This document shows, in pieces, positions 9,543 through 17,796 of a stretch of DNA of 21,811 nucleotides (its first letter is position 1; each line of letters starts with the position of its first letter). The stretch lies in contig LRSR01012837.1 in NCBI GenBank assembly GCA_001579985.1, positions 1 through 21,811 of the forward strand, written 5' to 3'. The position numbers and the translations under genes were made by a program. The notes beneath the pieces were generated by a model. That model searched no databases, was not told the DNA's origin, and was given only the letters and a program-made list of their open reading frames with translations. Source of the stretch: Hypsibius dujardini. Taxonomy: Eukaryota; Tardigrada; Eutardigrada; Parachela; Hypsibiidae.

Positions 9543-9930
9543 TGTTGGGTGGTACCCAACAGTTACGCAATAGTATAGCCTCTCTACCTAGCTAACCCAT
9601 TCCTATCTACCCTCACATTCTATAATGTACTTACTTAGCTATTATCACGTACATAGTTCCGCCATGTCGGCAGGAACTAGTACGCGAGCTCAGGAACTAT
9701 TCAGGAACTGATAGACAAATGGAAACACACCACAGCCTAAATACAGGAGATTTTGCGTGTCTCTTTGTAGAATATGTTTCGAATTGGCTCTGGTTTATCT
9801 GTTTAAGTAGATAGACAAATGAAAACGCACCACAGCCTAAGTATCGAAGATTCGGCGTGTCTCCCTGGAGAATATGGTTGGAATTAACTCTAGTATATAC
9901 TCTCTTTGCATGTAAAAAGCAGTGGCACAG
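9543..9930 (-). mobile_element. LTR-like sequence upstream of the gag frame
   Basis: Read on the minus strand, this region ends with the hairpin CTGTTGGGTACCACCCAACA, which resembles the hairpin closing the two solo LTRs, and it carries GGGTAGATAG, also present in both. The end lies 26 bp before the gag ATG, as expected for a 5' LTR. The outer border is not certain; TGTGCCACTGC at about 9930 is only a guess. No clear tRNA primer site was seen. Confidence 0.45.
9711..9905. repeat. Tandem duplication, 100-bp period
   Basis: ATAGACAAAT begins at 9711 and again at 9811. Both are followed by a similar sequence through CACCACAGCCTAA and GTGTCTC to GAATATG. Two copies with about 80 percent identity by eye lie inside the LTR-like region. 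Confidence 0.8.
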
Positions 9931-10000
9931 AAAGGCAATAATTGGCACAAAACTCGGACCACCCTATTATGCTGGGCGCCGGTAAGAAAAGGGTTTTAAC

Positions 10001-10190
10001 TTACAAGGGAGTAATTACCTGCGTCAGCCTGACATCGGGCACAACTTTTTTTTATGGATACGTACTATCAAATCATGATTTTAGAAAACATGACTGGTCC
10101 CCCTCGGTTCCGTTCGAGATGGAGAAGATCGGGGAAGATTATTATTGCGGCAGCCGCTTTAAAACTTTCTCCATTGCATTGATTGATTGA
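10001..10190 (+). other. Unrecognised coding segment, copy A of an inverted pair
   Basis: An open frame, already open further upstream, ends at TGA 10188-10190. It includes GVITCVSLTSG, GYVLSNHDFRKHDWSPSVPF and EDYYCGSRF. The inverted partner at 11280-11470 encodes a clearly related peptide. No ATG fits well. A spliced terminal exon starting near the ACTTACAAG at 9999-10007 is possible. Family unknown. Confidence 0.5.
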
Positions 10191-10780
10191 ATTACGAGAA
10201 ATATTTTGTTCGTTTACCCATTTAACGGTTCCGGCAAACAAAAGTCGATGCGCAAATCATTCGACAAACGAGTCGGGGCCACAGAAATGGTAACCGGCAT
10301 CTTCAAATCCATTCCAATAAGGGAACATCCGTTAATGACGTCAGTAATTTTTGTTAGGCAAACCGACACTCTCCCTTAATGTCAAAGTTCGTCAGACATT
10401 TTTCAACACCCCGTAGATCTTCAGTTTCTGACGTGAGAACCCAAATACCCCTTTCATTAAAGGAAAAAAGTGTGAAATGTATCTTTAAAACTTCAAATCG
10501 GGCCTGTCCTCGATCAGTTCTCGTTCGTGTGCCGGTAACTCTCGTTCGGGAATTTCGGGGCAAAAACTTACGAATGCATAGATGAAGAGCTGATACGGCG
10601 TGCTCAGTTTTGGTGAAAAAGTTTGCAGAACAGCACGCACATAGCTCTTCAATTAAATTTCACTGAATTATTTGAAATCCTTACCTTCGCAAAGCATGCC
10701 GGCATTATCGAGGGACGTGTAAAGCTCGAAAAAAATTGGAATTGCCGCAGAAATTCCGAAATAAATAATTTATAAGCTTA
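10191..10780. other. Noncoding spacer with a CRE-like site
   Basis: No supported gene. The palindrome TGACGTCA (CREB/ATF consensus) lies at 10336-10343. Open frames on both strands are short and lack family features. Confidence 0.4.
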
Positions 10781-11153
10781 CAGAGGATCCGCCAGCAACA
10801 CGCGAACAGTTTTTTATTCTAGCCGCCTACCATAGTAAACATAACTGAAAAGTTTCACCAATTCACCAGACCTCAGCCCGATGGATTATTCGATCAACGG
10901 AATTTTTAAACAGCGACTTTGGCGGAGGAAGACGAAAAGTCTTAAGGGTCTAAAGCGCGCCATGCGTGAGGAGTGGAAGAAAATCGACATCGGGCTCTGC
11001 CGTCGGACCATGAAAGGCTGGGCACCAAGAGTGGAAAAGATGCTGGAGAACAAGGGCTATCAGTTTCAGCATTTGAGAAATTTGCAAAAAAATGTTTTCT
11101 AGGTGAAAGAATGAGAATAAAAAACTGTCCGTGTGTTGCTGGCGGACCCTCTG
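10781..11153 (+). mobile_element. Internally deleted Tc1/mariner element
   Basis: Terminal inverted repeats of about 39 bp (10781-10819 and 11115-11153) begin CAGAGG and run inward to GTTTTTTATTC, with about four mismatches. TA dinucleotides flank both ends (10779-10780 and 11154-11155), the Tc1/mariner target duplication. At only 373 bp it keeps just the last part of the transposase: NSPDLSPMDYSINGIF, the box carrying the third catalytic acid, followed by LKRAMREEWKKI and a stop at 11100-11102. The first two catalytic aspartates are absent, so it cannot move by itself. Confidence 0.9.
10881..11102 (+). pseudogene. Mariner transposase C-terminal fragment
   Basis: Seventy-three codons from ATG 10881. 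The same frame extends upstream to include FTNSPDLSP. The peptide follows the family end pattern: SPDLxPxDY, a Trp/Arg/Lys-rich helix, LKRAMREEW, CRRTMKGWAPRVEKML, then NKGYQF. The N-terminal DNA-binding helices and most of the catalytic core are missing because of the internal deletion. Confidence 0.8.
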
Positions 11154-11279
11154 TACTGGGTTCCAAAACAATCTGGGTTCCAAAAAAATCATCAGACAAT
11201 CAATCAAATAATTAAATTCCTTATTCGCGATTGGTGGAGTGGTGAAAATTGTTGATGAATGCTACGGTACTGTGTTTAA

Positions 11280-11470
11280 TCAATCAATCAACGTTATTGC
11301 AAAAGCATTAAAGTAGCTGCCGCAATAAGAATCTTCCCAGATTTTATCCATCTTGAACGGAACCGAGGGGGAGTAGCCATATTTTCTTAAATCCGGGTTT
11401 GTTAGTACGTATCCATTATAAAATTTGAGCCCGATATCAAACTAACACATGTAAATATTCCGTTGTTAAT
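11280..11470 (-). other. Unrecognised coding segment, copy B of an inverted pair
   Basis: The reverse complement resembles 10001-10190 along its whole length. The peptide reads GIFTCVSLISG, then after a one-base shift GYVLTNPDLRKYGYSPSVPF and EDSYCGSYF, ending at TGA 11280-11282. Most differences from copy A are conservative. The frame shift shows that this copy is broken or uses an unseen splice. Confidence 0.5.
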
Positions 11471-11561
11471 AGAAGGAACAAATTAGAGTATGAGCAGTAA
11501 ACAAGTAGGAACAAGTATGAGTAGTAAAGGAACGCTCTAAAATACTGAACATCTAACGGCG

Positions 11562-13519
11562 TTACAGGTTAACGAAGTTGTCCGCCATCATCCTCCCTTT
11601 GAAAAAAAGAAATTCAGCACTGTCCGGGTTATGGAAACTCTGAAAAAAGAACATATCTTGTCGACCAGTCATTATGATCACTGTTTACAAGAGAACAACC
11701 AGTGTGCCCTCCGATCGTGACCAACTTTTTTTTTCAATACGGAAGATCTCAATTGGCGCACGAACATGGCAATAGTCATGAGCGTCAGAGATGTTGAGTC
11801 ATGGTAAAAAAAGTTTGGTCACGATCGGAGTCACACTGGTAATTGTTCGCTTGCTAGTCTCATTACAAGGTTTACCTGCTCATAAAGTCGAACAATTTGA
11901 CGAACTGTTTTTCTTTTGTGTGGAATTTGGAATTGTTGAGTGTTGAGGAGATCGACAATCAACTCCTCCACCCGAACTGACAGGCGAGGAATCTGAAGCT
12001 GCAAAAAAACACAATACAAAGATAAAATAACAAGCAAGTCGAGGCATATCCAGGTCATTCAGATGGAAGGAAGAACCATACCGCTAGAGTCTCCAAACGA
12101 ACAAGATATTCCTTATAATACTCTTTCGTATTAAGCGGCTGATTTGTCTTATTAAGGACACGTAGAGCTAGTTCCACAAGAGAGAAAAACCGCCGCCAAG
12201 GAGTCATTGCGTTGTTATGAGGGAAAGGCCCGGCGACGAATCCCTGAAACAATAACAGTGAAAGAGCAGGGTTGATGCACCTGACGCCAGCAGTAGGTCG
12301 AACAGGACGAATCGTGTCAAATTCTCAGCAAGAGTAATGTAAAAGATTTAGGTACAGTAGGAAGCAGAAACTCACCATGATGACGTCCCGGAATTGCTGA
12401 CGATCTAACATCCCTTCAAGGGCCCCAATGTTCTGCTGATAATACCACGCATTATGCGGACCAGGGGCACCATAGTTCGGGACTGCCTGGTTCCCCATCA
12501 TACCGCCAACAAGCGGCTGAGTAAGAATCAGTTTAGAATGACTTTCAATTGGATACGACCGGATGGTCCTCTTCTCTGCTAGATCGTTTGTCGGAGTCGA
12601 AATCCGATAGCTCGACGGGGCCAGGCCGAATCTTCTCTGGATGAGGTCCTTCGTCTCCCGAATAGTCTTTGACTTCTTCGTCTTAAAAGAGACGAGATCA
12701 TTTCCCGTTCGGAGCTTCAAATCCACGGACGAAGAAAAGGATCTCTCCCGCTCAAATGGATCAAGAACGATCCCGCCTACAGACTCCAAAAGACGATCTC
12801 GTCGGCAGCTTTGAAACTCTAAAAAATAAATTCAAACATAAATACAAGCACATCTCAAACTAGAAGACTATCCCTCCATCTATTCGTGGAAGAACTTGAA
12901 AGACGTACCTCCATCAGACGCCATTGAGGCCGGCGAATGAGCAATTAATTGAGTCGACCCTGTGATGTCTTTAGGCTCTGCGCCATACTCTGACGCCTGG
13001 ACCATAAGACTGTTGTAGCCGGACGTGGTAGGCGCAATCGCGTACTGATTGTAAACTTCAAAACAGGTAACCGAACAAGTAACAAAACAGAAAGACAGAC
13101 AGACAGACAGACAGAGAGTGAGAAAGAGAGGAAAACAGAAAAAAGACAGACAGGACAGACAGAAAGACGGATGGACAGAACAGATCGACAGAAGGACAGT
13201 AATACAGACAAAAAGATAGAAAAAAATAAACAGAAAAACAGATGGACAGACAGAAAGACATTAAAACATACAAATAAAAAGACAGAAAGTCAAACAGACA
13301 GAAGGTCAGATAAATAGAAAGACAGAAAGAAGGACAGACAAATAGAAAGACATACATACAGACAGTTAGAGGGTGAGAAAGAAAGAAGGAAAGAAGGATA
13401 GAAGGACAAACAGACAAACAGAAAGACAGTAGGACAGACACACAAACAGAAGAAAGACAGTAGGACAGACAAATAAAAAAAACAGACAGACAAGTAGGAA
13501 GACAGAAAGAAAAAAAGAA

Positions 13520-13550
<31 letters not shown>

Positions 13551-14618
13551 GAGACAGAGAGACAGCAAAAAGAGTATTTTTATACTCGGTATGACGTCTC
13601 AGCAGCAGGCGGTGCGGCTACAACGGCATTGTATTTGTAGCTGGGTGCTTGGTAAGCCATCGGTGGGACGGAGCGAGGCGGCGGCGGATAACGGGCTCCC
13701 ATCGGCGGTCGCGGAAGACTATAACCCCATGGCGGTTGCGGTTCACGGGGTCCATGACCCATCGGGAGTCGGATGCCAGGCGGCGGCATACCGGGGTTTT
13801 GGGATCCTCCGTACAGAACCTGAAAGCCAACGTCAATCACTCAACCAACTGTTTATTATATAAACATAACAAAGCAAACTGAAAGCAATCGGTAGCAATC
13901 CGCGAATAAGAGCAGCGACGGGAATTAGAGCGAACAATCAGCAGTCACTCAATCAATCAATCAATCAATCGATCAGTCACTCAATCAACCAACCAGTCAA
14001 TGAATCAATCAGTCAATCAACCAATCAACCAGTTATTTGATGGTCAAAATATTTAGTTGTTATCGCAAACAAAAAAGCCTTCAAATTCATCTATCAACCA
14101 TCCATTCTCACCTTCGGGTATTCCTTGATGGGAATGAGAAATTCGTTCTTCACCTTGATTGGGGCATCCTTGTGGACGATGACGTAGCCTGCCTCGGAAA
14201 CCTCTCCTGCCTTGATGCGCGCCAATTCTAAAGCCAACAAAAACACCTCACCTCCTATATTAAATATCGCCTATCAGCACACCGCCATCTTTATTTTCTT
14301 GAAGACTTAAACTTCCTTGTCGTTTCGTTCCATACAATAATACACCAGCTTACCTCTTTCTGCCAGCTGCCGAACTATCGGACTGTGCAGCCCCAAAAGA
14401 GCCAACTCCGCCTCGGCCTGCTGGATGAAAGTCTCCGTTTCTTCGGAAAGTTTGTAAGCGGGACGCGACGGCAACTCGGGCATTCCCGTGGCAGCAATAT
14501 GGCCGTGATGGCCATTGGAGGCAGCTTGGGCAAGACCACCACTCACGTCATCATACTCCTCCTGTTGCTGGGGTTCCGGATAGGCCTCCTGCTTGAGGTA
14601 ACCTCCGTTATTTGACAT
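11562..14618 (-). CDS. STAR/Sam68-like protein lacking the KH domain, with ubiquitin-like region
   Basis: Eight minus-strand exons: 14618-14354, 14227-14112, 13819-13586, 13044-12909, 12818-12376, 12243-12082, 11998-11876 and 11639-11562. All seven junctions are GT-AG and in phase (518 residues). Residues about 50-100 resemble the Qua1 dimerisation part of STAR proteins (SPIVRQLAERELARIKAGE). Exon 2 ends FLIPIKEYPK, where STAR proteins begin KH with FNFVG, but exon 3 continues VLYGGSQNPGMPPPG, a Pro/Tyr-rich stretch. The 291-bp intron between them has no KH exon. Exon 5 has a ubiquitin-like pattern (VDLKLRTG ... SKTIRETKDLIQRRFG ... SKLILTQPLVGG). Exons 6-8 are helical and unrecognised. Without RNA-binding residues its role is unclear; it may be a dimer partner. 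Alternative: the gene stops at TAA 13582-13580 (SYRV) and a second gene begins at MVQASEYG in exon 4. Confidence 0.72.
11688..11850. repeat. Inverted repeat (MITE-like hairpin) in intron 7
   Basis: Arms 11698-11733 and 11803-11840 are near-perfect reverse complements, starting ACCAGTGTG and including CTCCGATCGTGACCAA. Weaker matching extends outward to about 11688 and 11850. No clear target duplication. It lies in the last intron of the STAR-like gene. Confidence 0.75.
13071..13567. repeat. Degenerate CAGA array filling intron 3 of the STAR-like gene
   Basis: Almost 500 bp of imperfect ACAG/GAAAGACAG units, reading as CTGT on the transcribed sense strand. Repeat-derived cysteine- and serine-rich frames on the minus strand are not genes. 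Confidence 0.95.
13946..14034. repeat. CAAT array in intron 2 of the STAR-like gene
   Basis: Tandem CAAT with CAGT and CAAC variants on the plus strand (GATTG on the gene's sense strand). Confidence 0.9.
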
Positions 14619-14864
14619 GATGCGGGACCTCGGAAAATGTCAGTGATGTCTCCGAAGAAAAAATTCCCTATCCAACTGGCGTGACTAACGGAGAAAAGTA
14701 TTCTTTTGCGCGAAAAATTAAACGGATAGGAGGAGGTAGAGAGACCACGGAAGAAAAATGTCGAAGTCCAAGGAGAAATATTCCAGAAATAATTTTAAGC
14801 CACGCCGTGAAGGAACTTTCACGAACAACTAGAGTAAAGGCAAGGGATCGCTTGACCAACAGGG
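14521..14864. repeat. Duplicated block, matches 1-349
   Basis: Contains the first 98 coding bases of the STAR-like gene and its upstream region. The best-conserved noncoding parts are the CAGTGATGTC stretch and the block 14699-14864. Confidence 0.85.
14704..14716. promoter_or_regulatory. E2F-like TTTTGCGCGAAAA site
   Basis: A near-palindromic E2F-type core (TTTTGCGCGAAAA) about 86 bp upstream of the STAR-like ATG. It is unchanged in the duplicate at 185-197. Function is inferred from the motif only. Confidence 0.35.
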
Positions 14865-14871
14865 AACTTAC

Positions 14872-14899
14872 CACGTGATCAATTTTTTGCACGTGATCA
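14872..14899. promoter_or_regulatory. Paired E-boxes CACGTGATCA
   Basis: The ten-base word CACGTGATCA occurs at 14872-14881 and again at 14890-14899, 18 bp apart, about 255 bp upstream of the STAR-like start and just beyond the duplicated block. CACGTG is the core for Myc/USF-type bHLH factors. Confidence 0.3.
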
Positions 14900-15449
14900 G
14901 TTTAGTGGACGGGCTTTCTCGGCGATTTGACATGTGATTCAACGGTGCATATTAATGGAGTTGTGAGATGAGCTCGTTTTCTTACGCAAAGGGTGCTCTG
15001 ATTGCCTTACTCAATTGACAAAACATGAAGAGAAAAATTCGAGTCATTTTTAGAGCTTACGTAGGTGTGGCTAGACAAAGTAATGCGCGAGTTTTTAAAA
15101 TTACAAAACGGCTAAGTTTTGAAATGGAAACAGCTATCTTGTTGGCGTTGGAAAACACAGCCACGGTTCCAATTGGAGCCACGACGCTTCCAATTGGAAG
15201 CAATCAGTCCCAGTTCCACTTTACTGTTTATTTCCAGTGGCGTGTAGTCAGTATACTCGTAATGCTGGAAACAAAATTTCGAATTTTCATTTGCGGCAAA
15301 ATTTCTCTGCAGTTTATGTCGCCAGTTTTCGCTTCAATCTACTCGCGAATTCATGTCAATTCTTGGCGCCGAATCGCTTAATACGAATAATGAACATTTT
15401 CTGCAATGATACTGTACATGGTTCATGATTGGTTGAAATGTAGGAACAG
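14900..15449. other. Intergenic, no supported gene
   Basis: A plus-strand frame at 15025-15381 (118 codons) lacks any family feature and I do not call it. The 10-base palindrome TCCAATTGGA occurs at 15167-15176 and 15190-15199, extending to TTCCAATTGGAA in the second copy, which suggests a protein-binding or hairpin motif. Confidence 0.35.
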
Positions 15450-15648
15450 TTTGGCAGCAATTGATTGATTGATTAAGCGGAATTTCTTGACGCACGCGTC
15501 GAATCAGTTGATTGATTGATTAAGCGGAAATTCTTGGCGCACACATCGAATCAGTTGATTGATTGATTGATTAAGCGGAAATTCTTGGCGCACACATTGA
15601 ATCAGTCGATTGATTGATTGATTGATTGTAGGTAAACAAAAGCAAACA
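15450..15648. repeat. Minisatellite, about 47-51 bp unit, three copies
   Basis: Unit: a run of GATT followed by AAGCGGAAATTCTTGGCGCA and CATCGAATCAG. The unit grows by whole GATT steps from copy to copy. Confidence 0.9.
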
Positions 15649-15965
15649 GTGATGAAGAGATAGGATCCGGGGTGGATCAAATTAACTGGTAGGGCAAAAA
15701 AGTGTCCCTTGAGATCGGGGGAATACGGTAATGGTCCGATCTTCCCTTGCAGATGCGAACTTCCGCGCGAGATATCACCCCAGTGGGCGGCGACATCGTC
15801 GATTCTGACACAGAGTCTGCTTAGCCGCACCGCGTGGGATTCACTATTTAATACCAATTTCTTTATATGTGCCGCTGAAGTCTTTGCGATTAGACGAAAA
15901 CTTAACAGATTAAGAAAAATTATTGTGATTGATGGAAGCTGATTGAACGAGGAATGGGGAGAAAA
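15504..15965 (-). other. Ambiguous open frame between inverted arrays
   Basis: The minus strand is open for over 150 codons, including RLCVRIDDVAAHWGDISRG and GPLPYSPDLKGHFFALP, but has no ATG and runs into the minisatellite. The plus strand is also open at 15709-15942, and a good acceptor (CTTCCCTTGCAG) ending at 15752 precedes a third option starting MRTSARDITPVGGD. One terminal exon may be real. I cannot say which strand. Confidence 0.25.
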
Positions 15966-15984
15966 AAAATCGTAATTCCATATC

Positions 15985-16128
15985 GATCAAATCCATCAAT
16001 CAATCAATTGACTTCCGTTCAATTAATCAGTCAATCAATTGACTTCCGTTCAATCAATCAATCAATCAATCGACTTCCGTTCAATCAATCAATCAATCAA
16101 TCGACTACTGTTCAATCAATCAATCTAA
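15985..16128. repeat. Minisatellite, about 31-35 bp unit, four copies
   Basis: Unit: CAATCAATTGACTTCCGTT followed by CAAT runs. The reverse complement (GATT run then AACGGAAGTC) resembles the unit of the array at 15450-15648. Confidence 0.9.
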
Positions 16129-16284
16129 ATGTACGCGTTCTCCACCTACAATACTCCTTACTGGCGAAATACGGCCATCTCACAGAAAAAAAAACTGAGA
16201 ATCATTAGGAACGACTTTCTTTGGAATAGAATGGGCGATGAAGACAATAAAAACGGGACTTATTGAAGGAACTCGCGGCGGCAA

Positions 16285-17198
16285 TTACATCTCATCGATC
16301 GCCTTCTCGATCAGTCCGATGTTCTTGACAATCTTCCGCCACTGCTCCGGATTCAGTGCGAGGCCTTGCTTTCCCGGCTTTAGTTCGCCTGTGTTGTTGT
16401 CCGAATAGTACTGACGAAGATTGACCTGAACCTTGCCGCGGAACTCGTTCACGGTCAGTCGCCGCATATTGCCCAAATCCTGAAAAAAAAATACGAAAAA
16501 AAGGCCACAATTAAATATTTATATATTTTTAATTAAATTTCATTTATAAACTGTATTAGTAGTGTAAAACCATTTTAAATCGACGGTTATTTTAATTCAA
16601 ATTAAATTAAGATTGCGTCAATAGAAAACTCAGTTGATTCATTGCTTGAATGAATGATTGATTGATTGATTGATTGATTACTTGCTCGAATGATTGATTG
16701 ATTGATTGATGGATTGATTGCTGGAATGATTGATTGATTGCGTGCTGGAATGATTGATTGATTGATTGGGTTGTTGTCACTGACCAGCATGAAATTCCCC
16801 TCGGCGTCCACATTGTCGTCGCTCTTATTCTTGGACTTCTTCTTTCCCGATTCTTTCGAGGGCGAGCTCTTCTTCTCCACTTTTAAGTGTTTGGCACTGC
16901 GCTTCTCATCACTATCCGAGTCATCGGAGTCTTGGGCCGATTTCCTTCGATCTTTCCCCTTCTTCTTCGCGGCGGGCTTTGGCGTATCCTCCTCGCTGTC
17001 ATCTGAAGATTTCTTATCGGATTCCCTGCCGGATGCGGAGTTCTTTTCCGTCTTCGGGCGCTTGGCGTCGGGCACTTCATCGCTCCCCGAGTCGGAGGAC
17101 TCCTTCAACGGCTTCTTCTCTTTCTTCTCCTTCTTCTCCTTCTTCTGCTTGGCCTTCACATCCTCCGACGAAGGGTCTGTGCTGTTTGAGTCCGACAT
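16285..17198 (-). CDS. SUB1: Transcription coactivator PC4 / SUB1 homologue
   Basis: Two exons, 17198-16785 and 16479-16285, join in phase and give 202 residues. Residues 1-135 form an acidic, Ser/Asp- and Lys-rich disordered region (poly KEKK and SDSDSDE-type runs, probable CK2 sites and nuclear signals), longer than in human PC4. Residues 137-202 are the PC4 single-stranded-DNA-binding domain: MRRLTVNEFRGKVQVNLRQYY, GELKPGKQGLALNPEQW, ending EKAIDEM. The Phe and Lys of FRGKV, which contact DNA in the human protein, are kept; the Trp of human REYW is Tyr here. PC4 bridges activators and RNA polymerase II and binds melted DNA in the nucleus. The donor is the less usual GTCAGT. The gene lies head to head with MED23. 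Confidence 0.95.
16632..16769. repeat. ATTG array in the PC4 intron
   Basis: Runs of TGATTGATTGAT separated by TGCTGGAATGA or TGCTCGAATGA spacers, about four blocks, inside the only intron of the PC4 gene (16480-16784). Confidence 0.92.
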
Positions 17199-17796
17199 CT
17201 TCGGTGAATCTCAATGCATTAAAATCTGAAGATCCGGGGGGAGAAAAGCAGCCGGACCTCTTGTTACCAAAATTAAAAATCGACAAAATATTTTTGATAA
17301 AGAGTGAAGCGCATAATATCCAATTCCATTTATGTGGATTCCATTTCCATATCTTTAGCAGACTGGATTCACCATCATTCACCCGGCGCACAAGGCACCA
17401 CTCTGGTTTTAGATTTCCATTTCCTTTGGAATGGAATTACCACTTTGGCTTTAGATTTCCATTTTCTTTAGAATGGAATTACAGTTCTTTCTTTTGATTT
17501 CCATTTTCTTTGGAATGGAATTACCACTTTTGCTTTAGATTTCCATTTTCTTTGAGATGGAATTACAGTTCTTTGTTTTGATTTGGGCATTTTTTCTTTT
17601 ATCCCCTTTTTGCTCCCTGTTTTATTGTTATTACGATTTCAACAATTTTTTTCAGGCAGAAGGACAAAATATTTTTAAATTTCTCCAGTTCAGAAAAGTT
17701 GATAGTCGGTCTAAATTGGCGACAACGGCAGTCATCATCATCTGTTTAGGACGCCACGAAACCCTTCGGCAATAAATTTAATTTTCCTGAGCAAAA
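17199..17796. promoter_or_regulatory. Bidirectional intergenic region, PC4 and MED23
   Basis: 598 bp between two diverging ATGs. It must hold the start regions of both genes unless 5' introns exist. No TATA box stands out. The middle is occupied by a minisatellite (17404-17581). Confidence 0.6.
17404..17581. repeat. Minisatellite, about 43-bp unit, four copies
   Basis: Unit contains GATTTCCATTTTCTTTGGAATGGAATTAC then CACTTTTGCTTTA or AGTTCTTTCTTTT, the two variants alternating. Within each unit TTCCATTTTCTTTGGAATGGAA can fold back on itself. Confidence 0.88.

Noticed and set aside
9942-10190. Stand-alone 82-residue gene
   Set aside because: The frame has no ATG at its start and only the part from about 10001 is shared with the inverted copy.
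13058-13568. Cysteine- and serine-rich minus-strand frames (163 and 92 codons)
   Set aside because: They are translations of the CTGT array in an intron of the STAR-like gene.
13820-14111. Hidden KH-domain exon between exons 2 and 3 of the STAR-like gene
   Set aside because: The interval is only 292 bp, partly a CAAT array, and no frame shows the GPRG-type KH loop.
15025-15381. 118-codon plus-strand frame
   Set aside because: No family feature and no splice partners; composition resembles noncoding DNA.
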